A stretch of DNA of 64,000 bases from Streptomyces griseoincarnatus (GTDB lineage: Bacteria; Actinomycetota; Actinomycetes; Streptomycetales; Streptomycetaceae). The notes beneath the pieces are model-generated. The model worked only from the letters and a program-made list of their open reading frames with translations, was not told the DNA's origin and searched no databases. This document shows, piece after piece, positions 1-7,203 of the stretch; the first letter of the stretch is position 1, and every line of letters starts with the position of its first letter. The stretch is from assembly GCA_014649575.1 (NCBI GenBank), contig BMTH01000001.1, forward strand, positions 248,001 to 312,000, read 5' to 3'. The translations under genes and the position numbers were made by a program.

Positions 1-723
1 GCCGCTGCTCGTCGGCCGCCGAAGGTGTGGCTCCAGATGAGCACCGCGACGATCTACGCCCACCGTTTCGACGCCGCGAACGACGAGGCGACGGGCGTCA
101 TCGGCGGCACGGAGAGCGGCGTGCCGGACTACTGGGCGTACAGCGTCGAGATCGCGAAGAACTGGGAGCGGGCGCAGGAGGAAGCGGCGACGCCCGGCAC
201 ACGGAAGGTGGCCCTGCGGGCGGCGATGGTGATGAGCCCTGACCGGGGCGGGGTGTTCGACATGCTGTCGTGGCTCGCCCGGCTCGGGCTGGGCGGACCG
301 GTCGCCGGCGGCGGGCAGTACGTGTCGTGGATCCACGACGAGGACTTCGTGCGGGCGGTGGAGTTCCTGATCGCCCGGGAGGACGTGGAGGGCGCGGTGA
401 ACCTCGCCGCGCCCTGTCCGCTTCCTCAGCGGGAGTTCACGCGGGTGCTACGGAGGGCTTGGGGCGTGCCGGTGGGGTTGCCGGCGAGCCGGTGGATGGC
501 GGAGGTCGGCGCGTTCGTGCTGCGCTCGGACACGGAGTTGCTGTTGAAGAGCCGGCGGGTGGTGCCGGGGCGGTTGGGGGACGCGGGGTTCGAATACGTC
601 TGGACCGGGTGGGAGGGGGCGGCGGGAGATCTCGTGCGGAGGGCGCGGGGTGCGCGGACGGGGTCCGGTCGTCGTCGGGCACGGGTGGGTGGGGGTTTGT
701 CGCCCAGTTCCCCGCGCCCCTGA
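1..723 (+). CDS. NAD(P)-dependent epimerase/SDR family protein (TIGR01777-like), 5'-truncated by window edge
   Basis: The reading frame is open from base 1, so the N-terminal Rossmann region with the GxxGxxG motif lies outside the window. What remains contains the STATIYAHRFD segment, then VSWIHDEDFVRAVEFLI and GAVNLAAPCPLPQREFTRVL, which match the C-terminal half of the sulA/TIGR01777 (SDR39U1) epimerase family, including the DUF1731 tail with its LLLKSRRVVPGRL segment. The substrate of this family is not established. The natural tail should end near DLVRRARG; the extra low-complexity residues up to the stop are partly encoded by a copy of the downstream tandem repeat, so the TGA stop (721-723) lies inside repeat DNA. 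That suggests the repeat inserted into or replaced the original 3' end. Confidence 0.8.
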   Translation, partial: AAARRPPKVWLQMSTATIYAHRFDAANDEATGVIGGTESGVPDYWAYSVEIAKNWERAQEEAATPGTRKVALRAAMVMSPDRGGVFDMLSWLARLGLGGPVAGGGQYVSWIHDEDFVRAVEFLIAREDVEGAVNLAAPCPLPQREFTRVLRRAWGVPVGLPASRWMAEVGAFVLRSDTELLLKSRRVVPGRLGDAGFEYVWTGWEGAAGDLVRRARGARTGSGRRRARVGGGLSPSSPRP

Positions 724-886
724 GAGTGGCCGCGTGCGGATCGGTGGGGGCCGGTCGCGCAGTTCCCCGCGCCCCTGAGAGCGTTCGCGTGCGGATCGGT
801 GGACGTTGATCGCGCAGTCCCCCGCGCCCCTGAGAGTGGCCGCGTGCGGATCGGTGAGGGCCGGTCGCGCAGTTCCCCGCGCGCCC
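702..886. repeat. 55-bp tandem repeat with Streptomyces intergenic core, four cores
   Basis: The core CGCAGTTCCCCGCGCCCC, with small variations, starts at 702, 757, 812 and 867, so the spacing is exactly 55 bp each time. Between cores lies a conserved spacer reading TGAGAGTGGCCGCGTGCGG then ATCGGTGGGGGCCGGTC. The last copy degenerates at its 3' end. The same core recurs in the second array at 53325-53540. I recognise the core as common between genes in Streptomyces genomes, but know of no proven function. The first copy provides the stop codon of the upstream gene. Confidence 0.85.
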
Positions 887-896
887 TTGGAGCACT

Positions 897-1146
897 TCAC
901 ACGAAGCGCCATTTGTGGTCCTCCGTGCCGGTGTTCGCGAACCGCACCACCCGGGCGCTGTTCTCGGTGGACGTCCCGTCCACGGCGAGGACCTTGCCGC
1001 GGTGCCGGTTCTCGGTCCGGCGGTACGGCGGCTCCGGCGTCCAGGGCCGCCCGTCCGGGGACGCCGTGGGGAAGGCGGTGATCCGCCCGGTCGCGGGATG
1101 CGGACTCCCCGGCGGGGCGGGCGGGTTGCGGGAACGGTCGATACGG
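897..1146 (-). pseudogene. Remnant of a ricin-type beta-trefoil lectin domain (C-terminal end)
   Basis: On the minus strand, reading down to a TGA at 897-899, the frame gives ...TGRITAFPTASPDGRPWTP, then ENRHRGKVLAVDGTSTENS and ARVVRFANTGTEDHKWRFV. The pattern NRHSGKVLAVDG...ARVVQ(F/W)...W.F(V) is typical of RICIN/CBM13-like repeats appended to actinobacterial secreted glycoside hydrolases. No start codon, signal peptide or catalytic domain precedes it, and the LacI gene begins on the other strand just beyond, so this looks like the 3' stub of a deleted gene. The upstream limit is approximate. An intact but very short lectin-like gene cannot be excluded. Confidence 0.55.
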
Positions 1147-1190
1147 GCATGACTGGGGCCGTAGGATCAAGTGATCTCGTGGGGGTGGTC

Positions 1191-2213
1191 ATGCTCAGGC
1201 GGCGTCCGGGCACACCGACGCTCGAGGAGGTGGCGGCGCTCGCCGGTGTGGGGCGGGGCACCGTCTCCCGCGTCATCAACAACGCGGCGGGAGTCAAGGA
1301 CACCACCCGCCGCGCCGTGCAGCGCGCCATCGCGGAGTTGGGGTACGTCCCCAACCTGGCTGCCCGCACGCTGGCGGGACGGCGCGCCGACGCGGTCGCG
1401 CTGGTCATGACGGAGCCGGACTGGCGGCAGTTCGGCGAGCCCTTCTTCTCCGAGATCGTGCGGTCCGTCGGGGACGCCCTGACGGAGACCGAGGTGCAGT
1501 TGCTGCTCACCCTGGTGCGCACGGACGCGGAACGGCAGCGGCTCGTGGAGTACGCGCGCGGCGGCCGGGTCGACGGCGTGATGCTGATGTCCGTGCACGC
1601 GACGGACCCGCTGCCCGACATGCTGGCCGAAGTGGGCCTGCCCACCGTGCTGCTGGGGCGTCGCTCGGGCGACGAGAGCGTGACCTACGTCGACGCGGAC
1701 AACGTCGGAGGGGCGCGCGCCGCCGTGTCGCACCTGCTGGACACCGGCCGCCGCGCGGTCGCGACCATCACGGGGCCGCCCGACATGTACGTGGCCCAGT
1801 GCCGGCTGCGCGGTTACCGGGAGGCGATGGAGCGGGCGGGGGCCGAACCGCGGGAGTCCTGGACCGTGCGGGGCGACTTCTCGGCGGACAGCGGGCACCG
1901 CGCGATGGCCGAACTCCTCGAGCGGGCACCGGAGATCGACGGGGTGTTCGCCGCTTCGGACACCATGGCGGCGGGCGCGCTGGGAGCGCTCCGGGCCGCG
2001 GGCCGGCGGGTGCCGGACGACGTGGCGGTGATCGGGTTCGACGACTTCCCGCTCGCCCAGCACACCGACCCGAAACTCACGACGGTCCGTCAGCCGCTGG
2101 ACGAGATCGGGCACGCGATGGTGCGGCTGCTCCTGGAGGAGATGCGGGAGCCGTCGACGGCCTGGCGGCACGTCATCCACCGCACGGAACTGGTGCTGCG
2201 CGACTCCGCCTGA
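1191..2213 (+). CDS. LacI-family transcriptional regulator, CebR/CelR-like
   Basis: A 340-residue repressor. The N-terminal helix-turn-helix (about residues 8-60; LEEVAALAGVGRGTVSRVIN followed by the hinge LAARTLAG) is followed by a periplasmic-binding-protein-like ligand domain (about 65-335) with the standard VIGFDD and PKLTTVRQP segments near the end. The GVGRGTVSRVIN recognition helix is, as far as I recall, the type found in actinobacterial cellobiose/cellulose regulators such as CebR and CelR, whose operator is TGGGAGCGCTCCCA. Three such palindromes lie 44-218 bases downstream, before the GH12 gene, so local control of the cellulase pair and perhaps autoregulation from its 3' side are likely. 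ATG 1191 has a G-rich stretch upstream; an in-frame ATG at 1149 is the alternative start. Confidence 0.85.
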   Translation: MLRRRPGTPTLEEVAALAGVGRGTVSRVINNAAGVKDTTRRAVQRAIAELGYVPNLAARTLAGRRADAVALVMTEPDWRQFGEPFFSEIVRSVGDALTETEVQLLLTLVRTDAERQRLVEYARGGRVDGVMLMSVHATDPLPDMLAEVGLPTVLLGRRSGDESVTYVDADNVGGARAAVSHLLDTGRRAVATITGPPDMYVAQCRLRGYREAMERAGAEPRESWTVRGDFSADSGHRAMAELLERAPEIDGVFAASDTMAAGALGALRAAGRRVPDDVAVIGFDDFPLAQHTDPKLTTVRQPLDEIGHAMVRLLLEEMREPSTAWRHVIHRTELVLRDSA

Positions 2214-2247
2214 CCCGGCGCGGAATCCCGCGCCGTCGCGCGCGTGT

Positions 2248-2270
2248 CGAAAGTTTCGGGAGCGCTCCCG
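2248..2270. promoter_or_regulatory. Overlapping operators: CGAAAGTTTCG box fused to a GGGAGCGCTCCC box
   Basis: CGAAAGTTTCG, an 11-bp palindrome, occupies 2248-2258 and overlaps by two bases the 14-bp palindrome CGGGAGCGCTCCCG at 2257-2270. The first resembles GAAA-TTTC inverted repeats seen ahead of actinomycete xylanase/cellulase genes and also the core of the GH5 operator at 30813. The second is a one-base-per-arm variant of the CebR box TGGGAGCGCTCCCA. It lies 196 bases before the GH12 start. Confidence 0.65.
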
Positions 2271-2391
2271 TCGTCCGAGGTCAAGTGGATCATCGCGTTG
2301 ACCTGCGACTTCGAAAGGCGTTCGACGGATTGGCGCGCACAGGGTTGTCAGGGACATGGACGCCTTCTACAGTCCCCTCCCGGAACACCAT

Positions 2392-2405
2392 TGGGAGCGC
2401 TCCCA
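2392..2405. promoter_or_regulatory. CebR/CelR-type operator TGGGAGCGCTCCCA upstream of GH12 gene
   Basis: This is an exact 14-bp palindrome identical to the box known for the LacI-family cellulose-utilisation repressors CebR (Streptomyces) and CelR (Thermobifida). It sits 61 bases before the GH12 start codon, a suitable place for blocking transcription. Confidence 0.8.
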
Positions 2406-2417
2406 TCAATGGGGAGG

Positions 2418-2431
2418 CGGGAGCGCTCCCG
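2418..2431. promoter_or_regulatory. Second CebR/CelR-like operator CGGGAGCGCTCCCG upstream of GH12 gene
   Basis: This perfect palindrome has its centre 26 bp from the centre of the preceding TGGGAGCGCTCCCA box, about two and a half helical turns. The pair could hold two repressor dimers. Confidence 0.7.
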
Positions 2432-2466
2432 CCGGTATCCCGCACCCCCACCCGAGAGGTCCCCCC

Positions 2467-3606
2467 ATGCCACGGTTACGGCACCACCCCCGCACCCTGC
2501 GCGCCGTGTCGGCGGCGCTCCTCACCGCTCTCGCCGCGCTCGCGGCGATGCTGACCGCGACCGCCCCCGCCCAGGCCGACACCACGATCTGCGAGGAGTT
2601 CGGCTCGACCGTCATCCAGGGCCGCTACGTCGTCCAGAACAACCGCTGGGGCACCGGCGCCACCCAGTGCGTCACCGCCACCGACTCAGGCTTCCGGATC
2701 ACGCAGGCCGACGGCTCGGTGCCGACCAACGGCGCGCCGAAGTCGTACCCCTCGGTCTTCAACGGCTGTCACTACACGAACTGTTCGCCGGGCACCGCGC
2801 TCCCCGCGCGCATCAGCGGCATCTCCTCCGCGCCCAGCAGCATCTCGTACAGCTATGTCAACAACGCCGTGTACAACGCCTCGTACGACATCTGGCTGGA
2901 CCCGACGCCCCGCACCGACGGGGTGAACCGGACCGAGATCATGATCTGGTTCAACCGGGTGGGTCCGATCCAGCCGATCGGCTCGCAGGTGGGCACGGCC
3001 AACGTGGCCGGGCGCACCTGGGAGGTGTGGTCCGGCGGCAACGGCACCAACGACGTGCTGTCGTTCGTCGCTCCGTCCGCGATCGGCAGCTGGAGCTTCG
3101 ACGTGATGGACTTCGTCCGGGAGACCGTCGCCCGTGGGATGGCGGGCAACGACTGGTACCTGACGAGCATCCAGGCCGGTTTCGAGCCGTGGCAGAACGG
3201 CGCGGGCCTCGCGGTGAACTCCTTCTCCTCGACCGTCAACACGGGCGGATCGCAGAACCCGGGCGACCCGAACGGACCGGGCACGCCGGCCGCCTGCACG
3301 GTGTCGTACGCGACGAACGTGTGGCCGGGCGGCTTCACCGCGAACGTCACGGTCACCAACAACGGTTCGGCTCCCGTGGACGGCTGGCGGCTCGGCTTCA
3401 CCCTGCCCCCCGGGCAGAGCGTCGTGCACGCCTGGAACGCGTCCGTCACCCCCGCCTCGGGCGCGGTCACGGCGACCGGACCGGCCGACAACCCACGGAT
3501 CGCCGCCGGCGGCAGCCAGACCTTCGGCTTCCAGGGCACCTACAGCGGCAGCTTCGCGCAGCCGGACGCCTTCCAGCTGAACGGCACCTCCTGCCGCACC
3601 GCCTAG
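2467..3606 (+). CDS. celB: Secreted endoglucanase, GH12 + CBM2
   Basis: 379 residues: a signal peptide (about 1-38, arginine-rich start, cleavage after APAQA), a GH12 beta-jelly-roll catalytic domain (about 40-260), a short Gly/Pro/Asn linker, and a C-terminal CBM2 (about 278-379) bounded by cysteines. GH12 enzymes retain configuration and hydrolyse beta-1,4-glucan; the nucleophile Glu is in NRTEIMIWF and the acid/base Glu in GFEPWQNG, both present. ATG 2467 follows a GAGAGG ribosome-binding site. The overall architecture matches S. lividans CelB. The gene sits downstream of a LacI regulator and three operators, and upstream of a cellulose-active LPMO, so the two secreted enzymes probably act together on crystalline cellulose. 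Confidence 0.92.
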   Translation: MPRLRHHPRTLRAVSAALLTALAALAAMLTATAPAQADTTICEEFGSTVIQGRYVVQNNRWGTGATQCVTATDSGFRITQADGSVPTNGAPKSYPSVFNGCHYTNCSPGTALPARISGISSAPSSISYSYVNNAVYNASYDIWLDPTPRTDGVNRTEIMIWFNRVGPIQPIGSQVGTANVAGRTWEVWSGGNGTNDVLSFVAPSAIGSWSFDVMDFVRETVARGMAGNDWYLTSIQAGFEPWQNGAGLAVNSFSSTVNTGGSQNPGDPNGPGTPAACTVSYATNVWPGGFTANVTVTNNGSAPVDGWRLGFTLPPGQSVVHAWNASVTPASGAVTATGPADNPRIAAGGSQTFGFQGTYSGSFAQPDAFQLNGTSCRTA

Positions 3607-3639
3607 GGGGTCACGGCCGCCTCATCCGCCGTGACCCCC
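3606..3639 (+). terminator. Strong hairpin terminator after GH12 gene
   Basis: Twelve-base perfect arms GGGGGTCACGGC (3606-3617) and GCCGTGACCCCC (3628-3639) enclose a 10-nt loop. It starts on the last base of the stop codon, with a short T-containing tail, and separates the GH12 transcript from the LPMO gene. Confidence 0.8.
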
Positions 3640-3766
3640 GCTTCCGGGGCCCGCTCTTCCCTCCCTGCACCGACGGGGCGGGCCCCTAAGCGCGTACGTC
3701 CCGCCGAGGGGGCGGCCCGTGAGCCGCGACCGCCGCCCCCGCCTCTCCGCGCCGCGGACGGCCGTG

Positions 3767-3798
3767 CCGGCGGCGGGTGCCGACGCACCCGCCGCCGG
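3767..3798. other. Perfect 14-bp hairpin in the GH12-LPMO intergenic region
   Basis: The arms CCGGCGGCGGGTGC (3767-3780) and GCACCCGCCGCCGG (3785-3798) pair perfectly around a CGAC tetraloop. It lies 144 bases before the LPMO start, within 336 bases of otherwise non-coding DNA where I see no convincing gene. It could be a second terminator or a structured 5' leader for the LPMO mRNA. Confidence 0.6.
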
Positions 3799-3942
3799 GC
3801 GGTCCCCTTCCGCCGCGGGACGGCCCCCGATCCCCCCGCCCGTCCGGTTGGCGCCCTCCCCGGCCGGGCGGGGCTCCAACCCCCGCTCCCCTACCCCTCT
3901 CGCACCACCCATGAAGAACTCAGCATCGGGACAGGAGACTCC

Positions 3943-5028
3943 ATGGCTCTGAGAAGCAGACTGGTCTCTCTGGCAGCGGTACTGGCGACCCTCCTCGGAG
4001 GGCTCGGTCTCAGTTTCCTCTGGCAGAAGGACGCACAGGCGCACGGCGTGGCGATGATGCCCGGCTCGCGGACCTACCTGTGCCAGCTGGACGCCATCAC
4101 CGGCACCGGCGCGCTCGACCCGACCAACCCCGCCTGCGAGGCCGCACTCAACCAGAGCGGCGCCACTGCCCTCTACAACTGGTTCGCCGTCCTCGACTCG
4201 CAGGCCGGCGGACGCGGTCCGGGCTACGTCCCGGACGGCACGCTGTGCAGCGCGGGCGACCGCTCGCCCTACGACTTCTCCGCGTACAACGCGGCTCGCT
4301 CCGACTGGCCGCGCACGCATCTGACGTCGGGCTCGACGATCAAGGTGCAGTACAGCAACTGGGCCGCGCACCCGGGTGACTTCCGGGTGTACATCACCAA
4401 GCCCGGCTGGTCGCCCACCTCGCAGCTGAAGTGGAACGACCTGGAGCTGATCCAGACCGTCACCAACCCGCCCCAGCAGGGCTCCCCGGGCACCAACGGG
4501 GGCCACTACCACTGGAACCTGAACCTGCCCTCGGGCCGCTCCGGTGACGCTCTGATCTTCATGCAGTGGGTGCGCTCGGACAGCCAGGAGAACTTCTTCT
4601 CCTGCTCCGACGTGGTCTTCGACGGCGGCAACGGCGAGGTCACCGGCATCCGCGGCTCGGGCAGCAACCCGGACCCCGGCACCGACCCCACCCCCGACCC
4701 GAGCGACCCGCCGCACACCGGTGAGTGCATGGCCGTCTACAGCGTGACCAACTCGTGGAACGGCGGTTTCCAGGGCTCCGTCGAGGTGATGAACCACGGG
4801 ACGTCGCCGCTGAACGGCTGGGCCGTGCGGTGGAAGCCCGGGCAGGGCACCACGATCGGCAGCGCCTGGAACGGCACCCTCAGCACCGGCTCGGACGGCA
4901 CGGTGACGGTGCGGAACGCCTCCCACAACAGAACGATCGCCCCGGACGGGAGCGTGTCGTTCGGCTTCACGGCCACGTCCACCGGCAACAACTTCCCGGT
5001 GGGCACGATCGGTTGCGTCAATCCGTAG
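3943..5028 (+). CDS. Secreted lytic polysaccharide monooxygenase, AA10 + CBM2 (CelS2-like)
   Basis: 361 residues. The signal peptide ends at AQA so that His34 becomes residue 1 of the mature enzyme, as required for the copper histidine brace; the second brace His is in NWAAHPGDF. The AA10 domain (about 34-230, opening HGVAMMPGSRTYLCQLD) is nearly identical to the cellulose-active, C1-oxidising CelS2/LPMO10C of S. coelicolor as I remember it. An Asp/Pro-rich linker (about 235-255) joins a CBM2 (about 258-361). It cleaves crystalline cellulose oxidatively with Cu, O2 or H2O2 and a reductant. ATG 3943 follows AGGAGA. It has its own leader and presumably its own promoter. Confidence 0.93.
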   Translation: MALRSRLVSLAAVLATLLGGLGLSFLWQKDAQAHGVAMMPGSRTYLCQLDAITGTGALDPTNPACEAALNQSGATALYNWFAVLDSQAGGRGPGYVPDGTLCSAGDRSPYDFSAYNAARSDWPRTHLTSGSTIKVQYSNWAAHPGDFRVYITKPGWSPTSQLKWNDLELIQTVTNPPQQGSPGTNGGHYHWNLNLPSGRSGDALIFMQWVRSDSQENFFSCSDVVFDGGNGEVTGIRGSGSNPDPGTDPTPDPSDPPHTGECMAVYSVTNSWNGGFQGSVEVMNHGTSPLNGWAVRWKPGQGTTIGSAWNGTLSTGSDGTVTVRNASHNRTIAPDGSVSFGFTATSTGNNFPVGTIGCVNP

Positions 5029-5179
5029 CGTCCGCGCGATGAACGGGTGAAAGGTCCGGTCCGGTGCGCCGTCCGCCCCTCCCCACCGGGGGGGCTGACG
5101 GCGCTTCGCCGTTCCGGGGCCCGCCCGGTCGGGGCGGGTTCCCGCACCGTTGCGCAGGCACGGCGGGCGGCCTTCCGGC

Positions 5180-5430
5180 CGGCCCTGGTGCAGGGGTGCC
5201 GGCACGGCAGGGCCGACGACCGCGACGAACACGAAGAAGGCACCGGACACGGTCGCGCCGGCCGACAGCCCGGTCATCGACCCGCGCGCGGCCACCACGG
5301 CGCCGGGCGCCGGCGCCCCGATGCCCTGGGCGGCGTGTCCGACGAGGCAGCCGCCGGACACCATGCCCGCCGCCAACTGCGCGCCGTCGCCCCGCAGCTG
5401 AAGTCCGGTGCGGTCGGGGGCGTCGTCCCG
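5180..5430 (-). pseudogene. Possible C-terminal remnant of an MFS transporter
   Basis: The 519-base gap between the LPMO gene and the VWA gene holds no complete gene. On the minus strand one frame reads LRGDGAQLAAGMVSGG, then GHAAQGIGAPAPGAVVAARG, then SGAFFVFVAVVGPAVPAPL. This resembles the last two membrane segments of a major-facilitator transporter, with no start and no nearby stop codon. I read it as a decayed gene end; the call is by eye and boundaries are approximate. It could instead be a chance frame in GC-rich DNA. Confidence 0.3.
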
Positions 5431-5547
5431 GGCGCACCGGCCGTTTCCGCATCGAGACGCACCTGCAACACCCCGTGCCGCACGTTTCCGCCTGCCGCGC
5501 CGTCACAGTCACTGAAGCGGCGCCGACCGACACAGGGGGTACACAGG

Positions 5548-7098
5548 ATGAAGCGGCACGGGACACGACGGCCGGCCGGGGTGCTGCTGGCACTCACCGC
5601 GGCCTGCGGGCTGCTGCTCACCGGATGCAGCGGGGACGACGGCGGCGGGGCGCAGAAGAGCGACGCCTCCTACGGGGGCGGCAGCCACGACATGCCGCCC
5701 CCGCCCGCCCCGGAAGGCTCGAACCGGTTTGAGGGCGGAGAGCGGGAGGGCGAGCAGGAGTCACGGGAGGTGGCCCCGGAACCCGACTACCTGTCGACGT
5801 TCGCGCTGGACGTCGACACCGCCTCCTACGGCTACGCGCGGCGCACCCTCGACGAGGGCCGGCTGCCCGACCCGTCGACCGTGCGCCCGGAGGAGTTCGT
5901 CAACAGCTTCCGGCAGGACTACCCGCGTCCCGACGGCGACGGCTTCACGGTCACCGTGGACGGCGCACGCACCGACGAGGAGGACTGGTCGCTGGTGCGG
6001 GTCGGGCTCGCCACCCGGACCGCCGAGGCGGACGGCGAACGGCCGCCCGCGGCCCTCACGTTCGTCATCGACATCTCCGGCTCGATGGGCGAACCGGGCC
6101 GGCTGGACCTGGCCCAGGAGGCGCTGGGCACCATGACCGACCGGCTGCGCGACGACGACTCGGTCGCCCTCGTCACCTTCAGCGGCGAGGCGGAGACCGT
6201 GCTGCCCATGACCCGGCTCGACGGCAACCGGGATGAGATCCACGACGCGATCGACGGCCTCGAGCCGACCGACTCCACCAACCTCGGCGCCGGTGTCGAG
6301 ACCGGCTACGAGGCCGCCGTGGAGGGGCTCCGCGAGAGCGCCACCAACCGGGTCGTCCTGGTGTCCGACGCGCTCGCCAACACCGGGGAGACGGAGGCCG
6401 ACGCGATCCTGGAGCGCATCGCGGAATCCCGGCGCGAGCACGGCATCACCTTGTTCGGCGTCGGCGTCGGCAGCGACTACGGCGACGCCCTCATGGAGCG
6501 GCTCGCCGACCGGGGCGACGGCCACACGGTGTACGTGTCCGACGAGGAGGACGCCCGCGAGGTGTTCTGCGAGGAACTCCCCCGCAACATCGAGCTGACC
6601 GCCCGGGACGCCAAGACGCAGGTGGCCTTCGACCCGGCGACGGTCGCCGAGTTCCGCCTGGTCGGCTACGACAACCGCAGGGTGGCCGACGAGGACTTCC
6701 GCGACGACCGGGTCGACGGCGGCGAGGTCGGCCCCGGCCACACCGTGACCGCCCTGTACGCGGTGCGCACCCGTCCAGGCGCCGGAGGGCACCTGGCCAC
6801 GGCGACCGTGCGCTGGCTCGACCCCGACAGCCGTACCCCGCACGAGGAGACCGGCGACCTGGAGACCGACGGCCTCGAGGAGTCGGTGTGGCGGGCGCGG
6901 CCCCGGCTGACGGTGACCGCGACGGCGGCCTACTTCGCCGACGCGCTGCGCTCCCCCGGCCACCGGGACAGCGCGCTGCCGGGCGCCCCGGGCCTCGGCG
7001 AGCTGTCCGAGCGCGCCGGGTCGCTGGCCGCGCGGACCGAGGACGCGGACGTGCGGGAGCTGGCGGAGGCGATCCGTACGGCGAACCGGCTGGACTGA
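5548..7098 (+). CDS. VWA-domain lipoprotein, YfbK/DUF3520 family
   Basis: 516 residues with a lipoprotein signal (LLLTGCS, lipidated Cys near residue 27), a disordered Gly/Pro/Glu-rich stretch, the N-terminal vWF-A-associated region (FALDVDTASYGYARRTL), a vWA domain with a complete MIDAS motif (DISGSMG near residue 180, with TNLGAG and later Asp residues), and a C-terminal DUF3520 region ending at ELAEAIRTANRLD. This is the usual order in YfbK-like proteins. It should be anchored outside the membrane and bind a partner through a divalent metal; no substrate is known. The start is chosen at the ATG giving a proper lipoprotein signal. No operon partner is adjacent. Confidence 0.88.
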   Translation: MKRHGTRRPAGVLLALTAACGLLLTGCSGDDGGGAQKSDASYGGGSHDMPPPPAPEGSNRFEGGEREGEQESREVAPEPDYLSTFALDVDTASYGYARRTLDEGRLPDPSTVRPEEFVNSFRQDYPRPDGDGFTVTVDGARTDEEDWSLVRVGLATRTAEADGERPPAALTFVIDISGSMGEPGRLDLAQEALGTMTDRLRDDDSVALVTFSGEAETVLPMTRLDGNRDEIHDAIDGLEPTDSTNLGAGVETGYEAAVEGLRESATNRVVLVSDALANTGETEADAILERIAESRREHGITLFGVGVGSDYGDALMERLADRGDGHTVYVSDEEDAREVFCEELPRNIELTARDAKTQVAFDPATVAEFRLVGYDNRRVADEDFRDDRVDGGEVGPGHTVTALYAVRTRPGAGGHLATATVRWLDPDSRTPHEETGDLETDGLEESVWRARPRLTVTATAAYFADALRSPGHRDSALPGAPGLGELSERAGSLAARTEDADVRELAEAIRTANRLD

Positions 7099-7112
7099 TC
7101 GCCCCCGGACCG

Positions 7113-7140
7113 TTGACTCGTTCCTACGCACGGGTAAGTT
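7113..7140 (+). promoter_or_regulatory. Candidate HrdB-type promoter of the acyl-CoA ligase gene
   Basis: TTGACT (7113-7118) and TAAGTT (7135-7140) are separated by 16 bases, about 64 bases before the start codon. A second TTGACT begins at 7139 and may define an alternative promoter. Matched by eye only. Confidence 0.4.
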
Positions 7141-7203
7141 GACTCCGGAGTAAGTAAGCACGGGCAGTACCAGCAGGACAGTCAGCCGCGACCGGGAGCC
7201 GTC

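Noticed and set aside
702..886. Possibility that the 55-bp repeats are a CRISPR array
   Set aside because: Only four units, the spacers are near-identical rather than unique, and no cas genes are near.
1149..1190. Upstream ATG at 1149 as the start of the LacI gene
   Set aside because: It has no ribosome-binding site and would begin in the lectin remnant; ATG 1191 leads directly into the HTH. It stays as an alternative.
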